This document shows positions 5,662-13,630 of a stretch of DNA of 22,053 nt, piece after piece (position 1 is the stretch's first letter; every line of letters starts with the position of its first letter). The translations under genes were made by a program, and so were the position numbers. Origin of the DNA: Oscillospiraceae bacterium (GTDB lineage: Bacteria > Bacillota > Clostridia > Oscillospirales > Ruminococcaceae); the NCBI GenBank assembly GCA_003531585.1, contig DQFX01000035.1, positions 1 through 22,053 of the forward strand, written 5' to 3'. The notes beneath the pieces were generated by a model. It ran no database searches. It was not told the origin of the DNA and worked only from the letters and a program-made list of their open reading frames with translations.

Positions 5662-6910
5662 TGTGACCTCCCACCATGTTGTTGCGGCGTATTCCGGTGG
5701 CCTTCTCCTGAAGGCTCATCGCCTTTATCAGGGAGTTTTTTCCAAAACGCCGCTTGATGTCTATTATTGCATTCTGCATGTTCTTTTCCTTTTCCTCCGC
5801 CGCAGGATCCATGAACAGGTCAAAAGTGGAATACACGTCCTCCACCAGCCCGCCAAGCCCGATGTTTATGCTGCGTATCGGGTATTTCCGGCGGGTGGTG
5901 TCGTTATAGAGCCTGACGAATTCCTCCGTCAGCTTCCGGCGCGACCCGGTGAACCCGCTGAGCTTCCGTGTGCCGCCGGTCGGCGGGAATACGTCCTTTG
6001 AATACCCTACGGTCAGCGACACCGACCCCGCCGCCAGCTTTTTCTCCACCAGCTCGAGTATCAGGGTGTCTACCATCTCTTTCATGACGATGAACGCGTT
6101 ATCCGCGCTGTAATCCTCGAAAAGTATCTGACCGTTCGACAGCGACTTCGTTTTCGACTCATAGGCGTGTATCTCAGCCATTGTGCACGGCTCCCTGCCG
6201 TGGGCGTGGTCTATCAGAAACTCAGCATTCACGCCAAACTCCTTGTAGAGAATATCCTCGTTCATCTTGGCGACTCCGCCCATGTCGTACACGCCGTATT
6301 TCGCAAGACGGCGCGCAACGCCGCTTCCGACGTTCCAGAAATCGGTTATCGGGCGGTGAGGCCACAGCTTTTCGCGGAATTCCTTCTCGTCGAGCCAGCC
6401 TATGTGATCAGGGACATGCTTCGCGGTGATATCCAGCGCGACTTTTGCAAGGAACAGATTGGTCCCGACTCCGGCGGTGGCGCAGATGTGGGTTTCTTCA
6501 AAGACCGCGCTCATCAGGGTCTGCGCGAGCTGCTTCGGAGAAGTATTGTACATGGCGAGGTACGGCGTTGCGTCGATGAAGCATTCGTCGATGGAGTAAA
6601 CGTGGATATCCTCCGGGCTGATGTACCTGAGGTACACTCCGTACACCTGCGCCGATACCTCCATGTACCTTTTCATGCGCGGCATGGCGGTGATGTACTG
6701 GACGCCGGGAGGAATCTCGAATATACGGCAGCGGTTACGTATCCCCAGAGCCTTCATCGCTGGGGTTATCGCTAGACATATCGCGCCGTTCCCCCTGGAG
6801 GGGTCTGAAACCACAAGGTTGGTCGTGAACGGGTCAAGGCCTCTGTCGGCGCATTCCACCGAGGCGAAAAAGCTTTTAAGATCTATGCACATGAATATGT
6901 TCTGCTCCAT
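5651..6910 (-). CDS. Y-family DNA polymerase (UmuC/UvrX type)
   Basis: A 419-residue translesion polymerase that copies past damaged bases with low fidelity. The catalytic carboxylates are present: D10 in 'MCIDLKSFFASVE' and D108/E109 in 'YSIDECFID'. The thumb and little-finger regions follow, including 'TAGVGTNLFLAKVALDI'. Near the C terminus 'YSTFDLF' matches the Q-x-x-L-F pattern of beta-clamp binding motifs except for the first residue. Length and the 'NGAICLAITPAMKALGI' segment fit UmuC/UvrX rather than DinB. It is the first gene of a two-gene unit with a yolD-like partner. Its promoter has a palindrome at the transcription start but no obvious LexA box of the Gram-positive type. Confidence 0.93.
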   Translation of the reverse strand: MEQNIFMCIDLKSFFASVECADRGLDPFTTNLVVSDPSRGNGAICLAITPAMKALGIRNRCRIFEIPPGVQYITAMPRMKRYMEVSAQVYGVYLRYISPEDIHVYSIDECFIDATPYLAMYNTSPKQLAQTLMSAVFEETHICATAGVGTNLFLAKVALDITAKHVPDHIGWLDEKEFREKLWPHRPITDFWNVGSGVARRLAKYGVYDMGGVAKMNEDILYKEFGVNAEFLIDHAHGREPCTMAEIHAYESKTKSLSNGQILFEDYSADNAFIVMKEMVDTLILELVEKKLAAGSVSLTVGYSKDVFPPTGGTRKLSGFTGSRRKLTEEFVRLYNDTTRRKYPIRSINIGLGGLVEDVYSTFDLFMDPAAEEKEKNMQNAIIDIKRRFGKNSLIKAMSLQEKATGIRRNNMVGGHNGG

Positions 6911-6942
6911 CGTTCCGCCTCCGATTCATCTGTTTGCAATAT

Positions 6943-6956
6943 TATGAACTTTCATA
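6943..6956. promoter_or_regulatory. Palindrome at the transcription start of the polymerase operon
   Basis: TATGAA-CT-TTCATA is a perfect inverted repeat with 6-bp arms. It overlaps the expected transcription start of the minus-strand promoter at 6962-6990. It is a plausible repressor site. It does not match the Bacillus LexA consensus CGAAC-N4-GTTCG. Confidence 0.4.
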
Positions 6957-6961
6957 TTTTT

Positions 6962-6990
6962 ATTATACACGAACTTTGCCCGTCTGTCAC
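6962..6990 (-). promoter_or_regulatory. Promoter of the polymerase-yolD operon
   Basis: On the minus strand GTGACA (6985-6990) and TATAAT (6962-6967) are 17 bp apart. The -10 box is perfect and the -35 box differs from consensus by one base. Confidence 0.8.
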
Positions 6991-7080
6991 TGGTAATTGT
7001 AACCGAATATCCGGCAGAAATATATTCACTATCAACAAATATATGAACAAATCTTTTCTGACGCCGAAACGGCTCAGCAC

Positions 7081-7109
7081 TTGATTTTTTTATCGAATTA
7101 TGATATACT
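7081..7109 (+). promoter_or_regulatory. Distal promoter P1 of the liv operon
   Basis: TTGATT (7081-7086) and TATACT (7104-7109) are 17 bp apart, with TGA before the -10 (extended -10). A transcript from here would have a leader of about 305 nt. Confidence 0.6.
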
Positions 7110-7134
7110 ATAAAATATGTATTTAAAGGGATTT

Positions 7135-7214
7135 AAAGTACACATCATGGCGGAAAATGTGGCATATCTGTCCTGATTTGTTATGATATCGTGACGTTTA
7201 GGTAAAAGTACACA
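7135..7214. repeat. Two AAAGTACACA direct repeats, 70 bp apart
   Basis: The 10-mer AAAGTACACA occurs at 7135-7144 and 7205-7214. It lies between the two liv promoters, upstream of P2 and downstream of P1. A regulator bound to both could loop the DNA, repressing P1 or activating P2. No known regulator is assigned. Confidence 0.35.
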
Positions 7215-7256
7215 AAAATTGAATCTGAAAATGTGAATTATCAATGCTTTTTATCA

Positions 7257-7285
7257 TTGACAGATTTTGAATTAAAGGTTATTAT
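7257..7285 (+). promoter_or_regulatory. Proximal promoter P2 of the liv operon
   Basis: A consensus TTGACA (7257-7262) is 17 bp from TATTAT (7280-7285). The leader to the livK start is about 130 nt. This is the best promoter for the operon. Confidence 0.75.
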
Positions 7286-7420
7286 ATTATTGCAAAGAAA
7301 AATTCATGCCGCATTGATTTCCTATAAATGGGAAGTGATGCAAAACGGCGTGCTTTGTGAATCGATGCTGCTTTCGCAGCGTGATTCCGAAGTATGAACA
7401 TGGAAAGGAAGAAACACAAA

Positions 7421-8662
7421 ATGAAAAATGTTTGGAAGAAGGTTGCAGCTCTGACAATGGCTGCGGCAATGACAGTTCCCTTCGCAGGCTGCTCCAACAA
7501 CGCAAGCAGCTCTTCTGCAGCTGGCGATTCCTCCGCAGCAGGCGATTCCTCCGCGGCTGATGGCAGCACCACAGCAGGCGGCACACTGGTAATCGGCGGT
7601 ATCGGCCCGATCACCGGTGCAGCAGCAGTTTACGGAAACGCAGTTAAGAACGGCGCTCAGCTCGCAGTAAACGAGATCAACGCTAACGGCGGCGTAAACG
7701 GCATGCAGCTCGAACTGAACTTCCAGGACGACGAGCACGACCCTGAGAAGTCCGTAAACGCATACAACACCCTGAAGGACGCTGGCATGAAGCTCCTCGT
7801 TGGTACAGTTACCTCCGCTCCCTGCGTAGCAGTAAGCGCTGAGGCTGCAAAGGACAACATGTTCCTGCTTACTCCGTCCGGTTCCTCTCTGGACGCTATC
7901 TCCGCAGGTGACAACTGCTTCCGCGTATGCTTCACCGATCCTGGCCAGGGTAAGATCGCTGCTGACTACATCGCTGATAACTCCCTTGCTACCAAGGTTG
8001 GTATCATCTACGACAGCTCCGACGTATACTCCACCGGTATCCTCGACGGCTTCAAGGCTGAGGCTGCTGAGAAGGGTCTTGAGATCTCCGCTGAGGAAGC
8101 ATTCACAGCAGACGCAAAGACCGACTTCTCCGTACAGATCCAGAAGGTAATGGACAGCGGCGCTGACCTGCTCTTCCTCCCGATCTACTATCAGGAAGCA
8201 TCCCTTATCCTCCAGCAGGCTAAGTCCGCCGGCATGGACATGACAGTATTCGGCGGCGACGGTCTGGACGGTCTTATCGACCAGCTCGGCGACAAGGTTG
8301 ACATCGCTCAGGACGTTCTGGTTATGACTCCTTTCGCAGCTTCTTCTCCTGATGAGAAGTCCGCTAAGTTCACCGCAGCTTACGAAGAGCTGACAAACGG
8401 CGAAGTTCCGATCCAGTTCGCAGCAGACGCTTACGACGCAGTTTACGCTATCAAGCTCGCCCTCGAAAAGGCTGGTGTTAACGACGCTTCCATGAGCGCT
8501 TCCGATATCTGCGACAAGGTAAAGGTTGCCATGACCGAGATCACCCTTGACGGCGTTACAGGTTCCACCACATGGACCGCTGACGGTGAGCCGACAAAGG
8601 CACCTCAGGTTATGAAGATCACCGTAACTGACGGCGTAGGTTCCTACGTTTCCGCTCAGTGA
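7421..8662 (+). CDS. livK: ABC transporter substrate-binding lipoprotein, branched-chain amino acid type
   Basis: This is the extracellular receptor of the importer encoded downstream. I start it at ATG 7421, 9 nt after AAGGAAG; an upstream in-frame ATG at 7394 lacks a site and would give a poor signal. The 413-residue product begins with a lipoprotein signal (KK, then a hydrophobic stretch) ending in the lipobox 'PFAGC' with C24. A Ser/Ala/Asp linker follows, containing a repeated 'AAGDSS' unit coded by a tandem 18-bp repeat (7523-7554). The mature part is a type I periplasmic-binding fold ('GGIGPITGAAAVYGNAVKNG' at its start). Codon use is strongly biased, fitting high expression. Leucine, isoleucine and valine are the usual ligands, but related proteins bind other amino acids or urea. 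Confidence 0.92.
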   Translation: MKNVWKKVAALTMAAAMTVPFAGCSNNASSSSAAGDSSAAGDSSAADGSTTAGGTLVIGGIGPITGAAAVYGNAVKNGAQLAVNEINANGGVNGMQLELNFQDDEHDPEKSVNAYNTLKDAGMKLLVGTVTSAPCVAVSAEAAKDNMFLLTPSGSSLDAISAGDNCFRVCFTDPGQGKIAADYIADNSLATKVGIIYDSSDVYSTGILDGFKAEAAEKGLEISAEEAFTADAKTDFSVQIQKVMDSGADLLFLPIYYQEASLILQQAKSAGMDMTVFGGDGLDGLIDQLGDKVDIAQDVLVMTPFAASSPDEKSAKFTAAYEELTNGEVPIQFAADAYDAVYAIKLALEKAGVNDASMSASDICDKVKVAMTEITLDGVTGSTTWTADGEPTKAPQVMKITVTDGVGSYVSAQ

Positions 8663-8694
8663 TCAAGTGATCATCTGAACTAAAACACAAATTC

Positions 8695-8750
8695 AGACCC
8701 GTATGTATGGTTTCCCCGGATTTTTTCAGGAGAAACCGTACGGGTCTTAT
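8695..8750 (+). terminator. Intercistronic hairpin after livK (partial terminator)
   Basis: AGACCCGTA (8695-8703) pairs with TACGGGTCT (8739-8747). An inner stem GGTTTC/GAAACC is closed above a T-rich loop. The tail TTATTTG is only moderately U-rich. It probably lets some transcripts through, keeping livK mRNA more abundant than the membrane and ATPase genes. Confidence 0.65.
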
Positions 8751-8771
8751 TTGTATAATTAAGGCTATTTT

Positions 8772-8826
8772 TACGGCAGCTACACTGCCGTAGATCAAAG
8801 TAAACCCGGAACTGAGTTTATTTTGA
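8772..8826 (+). other. Two further hairpins in the livK-livH gap
   Basis: TACGGCAG (8772-8779) pairs with CTGCCGTA (8785-8792). TCAAAGTAAAC (8795-8805) pairs with GTTTATTTTGA (8816-8826) with one G-U pair. They sit between the first hairpin and the livH ribosome binding site, and may protect processed mRNA ends or tune livH translation. Confidence 0.5.
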
Positions 8827-8865
8827 TATGCGGCAGAATAAATTCCCGAAAGGAGAAGGTTCTTT

Positions 8866-9795
8866 ATGAGCTTTATTTCTTACCTCATCAGCGGAATAAG
8901 CCTCGGAAGCATCTACGCGCTCATCGCGCTCGGATATACGATGGTTTACGGCATTGCAAAAATGCTGAACTTCGCACACGGCGATATCATCATGGTCGGC
9001 GGATACGCAGTATTTACCGCTATGTCCACGGCATGGTGTCCGGTATGGCTCTCGGTCATTATTGGCATCGTGGTCTGCACGGTGCTCGGCGTCGTGATCG
9101 AAAAGGTGGCTTATAAGCCGCTCAGAAACGCGCCTCCCCTTGCAGTGCTCATCACCGCCATCGGCGTCAGCTACCTTCTCCAGAACCTCGCACTGCTGAT
9201 TTTTGGTTCCGCAGCGCAGAATTTCACGTCTGTTGTCGACGGCATGCCGCCGTTCCTCATTGTTACGGATAACGGAGCGCAGTTCTTCACGGCAGCAGAG
9301 CCTGGCGTGCGCACCTCCCTCAAGGTTTCAATGGAGACATTCCTCTCCATAGTGGTTTCGCTCATAATCATGGCTGCGCTTACATGGTTCATCAACAAGA
9401 CCAAGGCCGGCAGGGCCATGCTTGCCGTCGCCGAGGACAAGGGCGCTGCGCAGCTCATGGGTATCAACGTAAACGGTACTATCTCCCTTACATTCGCGAT
9501 CGGCTCCGCGCTGGCGGGCGTTGCGAGCGTGCTGATGTGCTCAGCTTATCCGCAGCTCAGCCCGTATACCGGCTCTATGCCTGGTATCAAGGCGTTCGTT
9601 GCGGCGGTATTCGGCGGTATCGGCTCCATTCCGGGAGCGATGATCGGCGGCGTACTGCTGGGAATAATCGAGCAGCTTGCAAAGGCGTACATATCCTCAC
9701 AGCTTTCTGACGCGATAGTGTTCCTCGTGCTGATAATAGTTCTGGTGGTAAGACCCACCGGCATTCTCGGCAAGAAGATCCGCGAAAAGGTTTAA
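8866..9795 (+). CDS. livH: Branched-chain amino acid ABC transporter permease LivH
   Basis: One of the two membrane subunits of the importer. The 309 residues contain about eight hydrophobic helices. The family start 'ISGISLGSIYALIALGYTMVYGIAKMLNFAHGD' is clear (I10 to D42), as is the 'GGIGSIPGAMIGGVLLGIIE' EAA-like loop near residue 250 that contacts the ATPase. AAAGGAGAAGG (8849-8859) precedes the ATG. It is separated from livK by a 203-bp hairpin-rich gap and from livM by 12 nt. Length and order are normal. Confidence 0.95.
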   Translation: MSFISYLISGISLGSIYALIALGYTMVYGIAKMLNFAHGDIIMVGGYAVFTAMSTAWCPVWLSVIIGIVVCTVLGVVIEKVAYKPLRNAPPLAVLITAIGVSYLLQNLALLIFGSAAQNFTSVVDGMPPFLIVTDNGAQFFTAAEPGVRTSLKVSMETFLSIVVSLIIMAALTWFINKTKAGRAMLAVAEDKGAAQLMGINVNGTISLTFAIGSALAGVASVLMCSAYPQLSPYTGSMPGIKAFVAAVFGGIGSIPGAMIGGVLLGIIEQLAKAYISSQLSDAIVFLVLIIVLVVRPTGILGKKIREKV

Positions 9796-9807
9796 GGGGG
9801 CGGGAAC

Positions 9808-10890
9808 ATGACAAAGACAACAAAGAACAACTTCATAACCTGCGGCATCACCCTCGGATTGTTCGTCATTTTCGGCGTACTCTCAATGACCGGCGTTCTC
9901 GGCAGCCAGTATTCCGGACTGCTCATACCGATAGGTATTTACATTATCCTCTCCATCTCGCTGAACCTCACGGTCGGTATTCTCGGTGAGCTTTCCCTCG
10001 GCCATGCGGGATTCATGTGCATCGGTGCTTACGTCGGCGGCATATTCTCGCTGATGACCGAAGAAAGCATCAATCCCTCCTGGCTCAGAATGATACTTGC
10101 ACTGATAGTCGGCGGTATCGCAGCGGCAATATTCGGTATACTCATCGGTATCCCGGTACTGAGGCTCCGCGGCGACTACCTCGCTATCGTAACTCTCGGA
10201 TTCGGTGAGATAATCAAGGCGCTTGCCAACAACATCTACCTCACAATGGACAAGAACGGTCTGCACTTCAGCTTCGCTGCGGCTGTCGCCGACGCCGACA
10301 AGGAGACCAGCAAGGTAATACTCGAGGGCGCAAAGGGAATCAAAGCCCCGCAGGATACTAACCTCGTGCTCGTGGTCATCGTGCTGATGATATGCATGGT
10401 TATCCTGATGAATTTCATCAACTCCCGCGCCGGACGCGCCTGCATGGCAGTCCGCGACAACTACATCGCGGCTCAGTCGGTGGGTATCAACGTTACTAAG
10501 TTCAGACTGATGGCGTTCACTCTTTCTGCGGCTATCGCGGGCGTTGCCGGAGTTCTGTACTCGCACTCACTCACAATGCTGGCTCCGAAGAAGTTCGACT
10601 ACAACCTGTCGATACTGATCCTGGTATTCGTGGTGCTCGGCGGTCTGGGAAGCCTGCGCGGTTCCGTTATCGCGACCATTATCCTCTACGCCCTGCCTGA
10701 GATATTCCGCGAGCTCGGCGACTACAGAATGCTCATCTACGCTATCGTTCTGATACTGATGATGATATTCAACAATGCGCCTGCGTTCATAGCACTGCGC
10801 GAAAGAATAGGCATTTCCGCACCGGTCCAGAAGATAAAGGGAATTTTCACACGCGGGAAGAATACAGCGGGAGGTGCGGACAATGGCTGA
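9808..10890 (+). CDS. livM: Branched-chain amino acid ABC transporter permease LivM
   Basis: The second membrane subunit, 360 residues, with about ten hydrophobic segments. Typical LivM segments are 'GILGELSLGHAGFMCIGAYVGG' near residues 52-73 and 'LRLRGDYLAIVTLGFGEIIK' (about 112-131). The coupling loop 'GGLGSLRGSVIATIILYALPE' also fits. A hydrophilic loop near residues 150-175 ('ADADKETSKVILEGAKGIKA') is longer than in many relatives but within the family range. AAGGGGGCGGG precedes the ATG. The 3' end overlaps livG by 8 nt (ATGGCTGA). Confidence 0.95.
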   Translation: MTKTTKNNFITCGITLGLFVIFGVLSMTGVLGSQYSGLLIPIGIYIILSISLNLTVGILGELSLGHAGFMCIGAYVGGIFSLMTEESINPSWLRMILALIVGGIAAAIFGILIGIPVLRLRGDYLAIVTLGFGEIIKALANNIYLTMDKNGLHFSFAAAVADADKETSKVILEGAKGIKAPQDTNLVLVVIVLMICMVILMNFINSRAGRACMAVRDNYIAAQSVGINVTKFRLMAFTLSAAIAGVAGVLYSHSLTMLAPKKFDYNLSILILVFVVLGGLGSLRGSVIATIILYALPEIFRELGDYRMLIYAIVLILMMIFNNAPAFIALRERIGISAPVQKIKGIFTRGKNTAGGADNG

Positions 10891-11653
10891 GACTAACAAC
10901 ATTCTCGAGGTCAAGAACCTCTCGATACAGTTCGGAGGTCTGCGCGCGGTAGACGGTCTGAACATGACTATCCGCAGGGGTCAGCTCTACGGTCTTATCG
11001 GACCTAACGGTGCCGGAAAAACCACCGTGTTCAACATGCTGACCGGCGTGTACAAGCCTACGGCGGGAACTATCCTCCTGGACGGCGAAAACATCACCGG
11101 AAAGCCTGCGATAGCTATCAACAAGGCTGGTATCGCAAGAACCTTCCAGAATATCCGCCTGTTCAAGAACATGAGCGTTCTCGACAACGTAAAGGCGGGA
11201 CTTCACAACCACACGAACTACACCGCGATAGAAGGCGCACTGAGACTCCCCCGCTACTTCAAGGAGGAGAAGCGCATAACCGCAAAGGCTCTGGAGCTGC
11301 TCAAGGTGTTCGAGCTTGACGGAGAGGCGCAGCAGCTTGCAGCGAACCTCCCCTACGGCAAGCAGAGAAAGCTCGAGATAGCACGCGCGCTCGCCACCGA
11401 CCCGAAGCTGCTGCTTCTCGACGAGCCGGCAGCCGGAATGAACCCGAACGAGACAGCAGAGCTTATGAACACTATCCACTTTGTACGCGACGAGTTCAAG
11501 ATGACGATACTGCTCATCGAGCATGACATGAAGCTGGTCTCCGGCATCTGCGAGGAGCTGACCGTGCTCAACTTCGGTCAGGAGCTGGCACAGGGCGAGA
11601 CCTCTGCGGTGCTCAACGACCCGAAGGTCATCACCGCATATCTCGGAGAATAA
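10883..11653 (+). CDS. livG: Branched-chain amino acid ABC transporter ATPase LivG
   Basis: One of the two cytoplasmic ATPases that drive the importer. Walker A GPNGAGKTT is at 40-48. The signature reads 'LPYGKQRKLEIARALA', a usual LivG variant of LSYGQQR. Walker B is 'LLLLDEPAAGMN', and the switch region 'LLIEHDM' has the histidine. I choose ATG 10883 because GGGAGG (10869-10874) is 8 nt upstream; an in-frame GTG at 10874 overlaps the ribosome binding site itself. The gene overlaps the end of livM and is 13 nt from livF. Confidence 0.95.
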   Translation: MAETNNILEVKNLSIQFGGLRAVDGLNMTIRRGQLYGLIGPNGAGKTTVFNMLTGVYKPTAGTILLDGENITGKPAIAINKAGIARTFQNIRLFKNMSVLDNVKAGLHNHTNYTAIEGALRLPRYFKEEKRITAKALELLKVFELDGEAQQLAANLPYGKQRKLEIARALATDPKLLLLDEPAAGMNPNETAELMNTIHFVRDEFKMTILLIEHDMKLVSGICEELTVLNFGQELAQGETSAVLNDPKVITAYLGE

Positions 11654-11666
11654 GGAGGAAACGCTC

Positions 11667-12377
11667 ATGTCAATGCTGTCAATAAAGGACTTACAGGTAT
11701 ATTACGGCGCGATAAACGCAATAAAGGGCATTTCCTTCGACGTTGAGCAGGGTGAAATAATCGCCCTCATCGGCGCAAACGGCGCAGGAAAGACCACGAT
11801 ACTCCACACCATCACCGGACTTGTTCAGGCAAAGCGCGGTTCCGTTATGTTCGGCGGTAAGGATCTCACCAAGACCCCCGCGCACAAGATAGTTTCAATG
11901 GGAATGGCGCACGTTCCCGAGGGACGCCGCGTATTCGCGCAGCTTTCCGTGCTGGAAAACCTCATGCTCGGAGCCTACACCCGCAAGGATAAGGCTGAGA
12001 TACAGGAATCCCTGAAGCACGTGTTCAAGCGTTTCCCGAGACTTGAGGAGCGCCGCGGTCAGATGGCAGGTACTCTATCCGGCGGCGAGCAGCAGATGCT
12101 CGCTATGGGCAGAGCGCTGATGTCCAAGCCGTCGATAATCCTGATGGACGAGCCGTCGATGGGACTTTCTCCGCTGTACGTCAGCGAAATTTTCGATATT
12201 ATCCAGGAGATAAACAAGAGCGGCACGACTGTGCTTCTCGTTGAGCAGAACGCTAAGAAGGCGCTTTCCATCGCAAACCGCGCGTACGTTCTGGAAACTG
12301 GCAAGATCGTGCTTTCCGGCGACGCTCACGAGCTGATGAATAACGATTCCGTCAAGAAGGCATATCTGGGTGAATAA
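11667..12377 (+). CDS. livF: Branched-chain amino acid ABC transporter ATPase LivF
   Basis: The second ATPase subunit, 236 residues. Walker A GANGAGKTT is at 36-44, the signature is a canonical 'LSGGEQQMLAMGRAL', and Walker B is 'IILMDEPSMGLSP'. The switch region reads 'LLVEQNA', where glutamine replaces the usual histidine, as is normal for LivF. AAGGAGG (11652-11658) lies 8 nt before the ATG at 11667. LivF and LivG form a heterodimer under LivH and LivM. The next gene, a cytidylate-kinase-like protein, starts 12 nt later and is probably cotranscribed. Confidence 0.95.
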   Translation: MSMLSIKDLQVYYGAINAIKGISFDVEQGEIIALIGANGAGKTTILHTITGLVQAKRGSVMFGGKDLTKTPAHKIVSMGMAHVPEGRRVFAQLSVLENLMLGAYTRKDKAEIQESLKHVFKRFPRLEERRGQMAGTLSGGEQQMLAMGRALMSKPSIILMDEPSMGLSPLYVSEIFDIIQEINKSGTTVLLVEQNAKKALSIANRAYVLETGKIVLSGDAHELMNNDSVKKAYLGE

Positions 12378-12389
12378 CAGGAGGGCGTC

Positions 12390-13007
12390 ATGGAAAAGTT
12401 TACAGTAACTATCGCACGCGGCTTCGGCAGCGGCGGCAGAACCATCGGCAAAATGCTCGCCGATAAGCTCGGCGTGAAGTTCTACGATAAGGAGCTTATC
12501 AGAATGGCGTCCGATGCCAGCGGTATCAACGAGGCTCTTTTCGGTCAGTCCGACGAAAAAACGAAGAACAGCGTTTTCGGAAAGCCCGGGGTTTACAAGG
12601 GCGAAGTGATAGCTCCCGAAAAGTCGGGGTTCATCTCCGAGGAGAACCTGTTCAACTATCAGGCTATGGTGATAAAGCAGATAGCTTCTGAGGGTTCCTG
12701 CGTAATAGTAGGCCGCTGCGCCGACTATGTGCTCAAAGGAGATCCGTCCGTTATCCGCGTATTCATCTACGCTGATGATGAGACCTGCGTAAAGAACGCC
12801 GCGGAGGTAAAGGGCATAGTAGACCGCAAGGAAGCGCTCAAGACCATCGCCGCCACCGACAAGGAACGCGCCGCATACTACAAGGCTCACACCGGCAGAG
12901 AATGGATAGATGCAAGGAACTACGATCTGTGCCTTAACAGCGGAGACCTGGGCTTTGAAAAGTGCGTTGATATCATCACGGATTTCATCAAAATCAAGCT
13001 CGGCTGA
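12390..13007 (+). CDS. Cytidylate kinase-like family protein
   Basis: The 205-residue product has the P-loop variant 'ARGFGSGGRTIGKML' at residues 9-23, a later 'CVIVGRCADYVL' strand-loop and a lid-like stretch 'DKERAAYYKAHTGREW'. These are the marks of the cytidylate-kinase-like family (Pfam Cytidylate_kin2), which is distinct from the housekeeping CMP kinase Cmk. Its substrate is not established, although phosphate transfer from ATP is expected. AGGAGGG precedes the ATG. It is the last gene of the liv operon, 12 nt after livF, and is followed by a strong terminator. A link with amino acid uptake is not obvious. Confidence 0.85.
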   Translation: MEKFTVTIARGFGSGGRTIGKMLADKLGVKFYDKELIRMASDASGINEALFGQSDEKTKNSVFGKPGVYKGEVIAPEKSGFISEENLFNYQAMVIKQIASEGSCVIVGRCADYVLKGDPSVIRVFIYADDETCVKNAAEVKGIVDRKEALKTIAATDKERAAYYKAHTGREWIDARNYDLCLNSGDLGFEKCVDIITDFIKIKLG

Positions 13008-13026
13008 ACAAGCCGGATTATCTAGT

Positions 13027-13062
13027 AAAATAAGGGGCTGTAAAATTACAGCCCCTTATTTT
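13027..13062. terminator. Bidirectional terminator between the liv operon and maf
   Basis: AAAATAAGGGGCTGTAA (13027-13043) and its complement (13046-13062) form a long perfect stem. T-rich tails follow in both directions. It ends both the liv operon and the converging maf transcript; its right arm touches the maf stop codon. Confidence 0.9.
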
Positions 13063-13630
13063 ATAATGCTCCGAGTTCCTTTAACCGATGGTAGACCTCC
13101 CCGGCGGGAAGTCCCATTACGTTGTAATAATCACCCTCGATACGCTTTACAAGCAGCGCTCCGCGCCCCTGAATACCGTATGCGCCCGCTTTGTCCATAG
13201 GTTCCCCGGTGGCGGTGTAATCCGCTATTTCCTGAGCCGTCAGCGGGTAGAACTCCACAAGAGTTTCCTCGGCAAAGGTGACGGAGGTTTTCGGTGTTAT
13301 CAGGGTCACGCCGGTGAAAACGCTGTGTACTCTGCCTGAGAGGCGTCGAAGCATTTCCGCTGCGTGCTCCTGGCTTTTCGGCTTGCCGAGAATCTCTCCG
13401 TCTGTCGCTACGATCGTATCGGCGGCTACTATTGTATCCGTGATGTTTCCGTCCGGGAACTTACGCGCGGATATCTCCTCCGCCTTCTGCTTTGAAAGCA
13501 GCATGACAGCATCCCGCGGGGATATTCCGTCGGGAAGCGATTCTTCTCCCTGCGCAGGCATGACCTCGAATTCCGGGCAGAACAGCCCGAGAAGCTCGCG
13601 GCGGCGCGGTGACTGGCTCGCAAGTATCAT
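13061..13630 (-). CDS. maf: Maf family nucleoside triphosphate pyrophosphatase
   Basis: A house-cleaning enzyme that hydrolyses non-canonical or pyrimidine nucleoside triphosphates to monophosphate and pyrophosphate. The N-terminal 'LASQSPRRRELLG' motif (from L3) binds the phosphates. D71 in 'VAADTIV' is the catalytic base position, and 'KAGAYGIQGRGALLV' is the C-terminal family signature. That last segment matches the dTTP/UTP-type Maf. I place the start at ATG 13630, which shares one base with the pyrophosphatase stop (TGATG); a GTG at 13633 would add one residue. The coupling means it is translated after the ppa gene and has no strong ribosome binding site of its own. Length, 189 residues, is normal. 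Confidence 0.93.
   Translation of the reverse strand: MILASQSPRRRELLGLFCPEFEVMPAQGEESLPDGISPRDAVMLLSKQKAEEISARKFPDGNITDTIVAADTIVATDGEILGKPKSQEHAAEMLRRLSGRVHSVFTGVTLITPKTSVTFAEETLVEFYPLTAQEIADYTATGEPMDKAGAYGIQGRGALLVKRIEGDYYNVMGLPAGEVYHRLKELGAL

Larger units (their letters stand above)
6911..7420. other. 510-bp divergent control region between the polymerase and livK
   Basis: It holds no gene. The left part is the minus-strand promoter and palindrome of the polymerase. The rest is the AT-rich control region of livK with two promoters (7081 and 7257) and a pair of AAAGTACACA repeats (7135-7144 and 7205-7214). Adjacent ATTTAAAG repeats lie at 7121 and 7131, and a GCTGC-TTTC-GCAGC hairpin (7367-7380) precedes the ribosome binding site. 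Confidence 0.7.

Noticed and set aside
6941..6980. GAAC half-sites resembling a LexA box near the polymerase promoter
   Set aside because: GAAC occurs at 6946 and 6970, but neither has a GTTC partner at the required 4-bp spacing, so a standard Gram-positive SOS box is not supported.
7214..7236. A CodY-box-like sequence (TTGAATCTGAAAATG) upstream of livK
   Set aside because: It matches only about 9 of 15 consensus positions, and I have no evidence that this organism has CodY.
7394..7420. Upstream in-frame ATG for livK
   Set aside because: It has no ribosome binding site at proper distance and would add a charged stretch before the lipoprotein signal. ATG 7421 has AAGGAAG at 9 nt.
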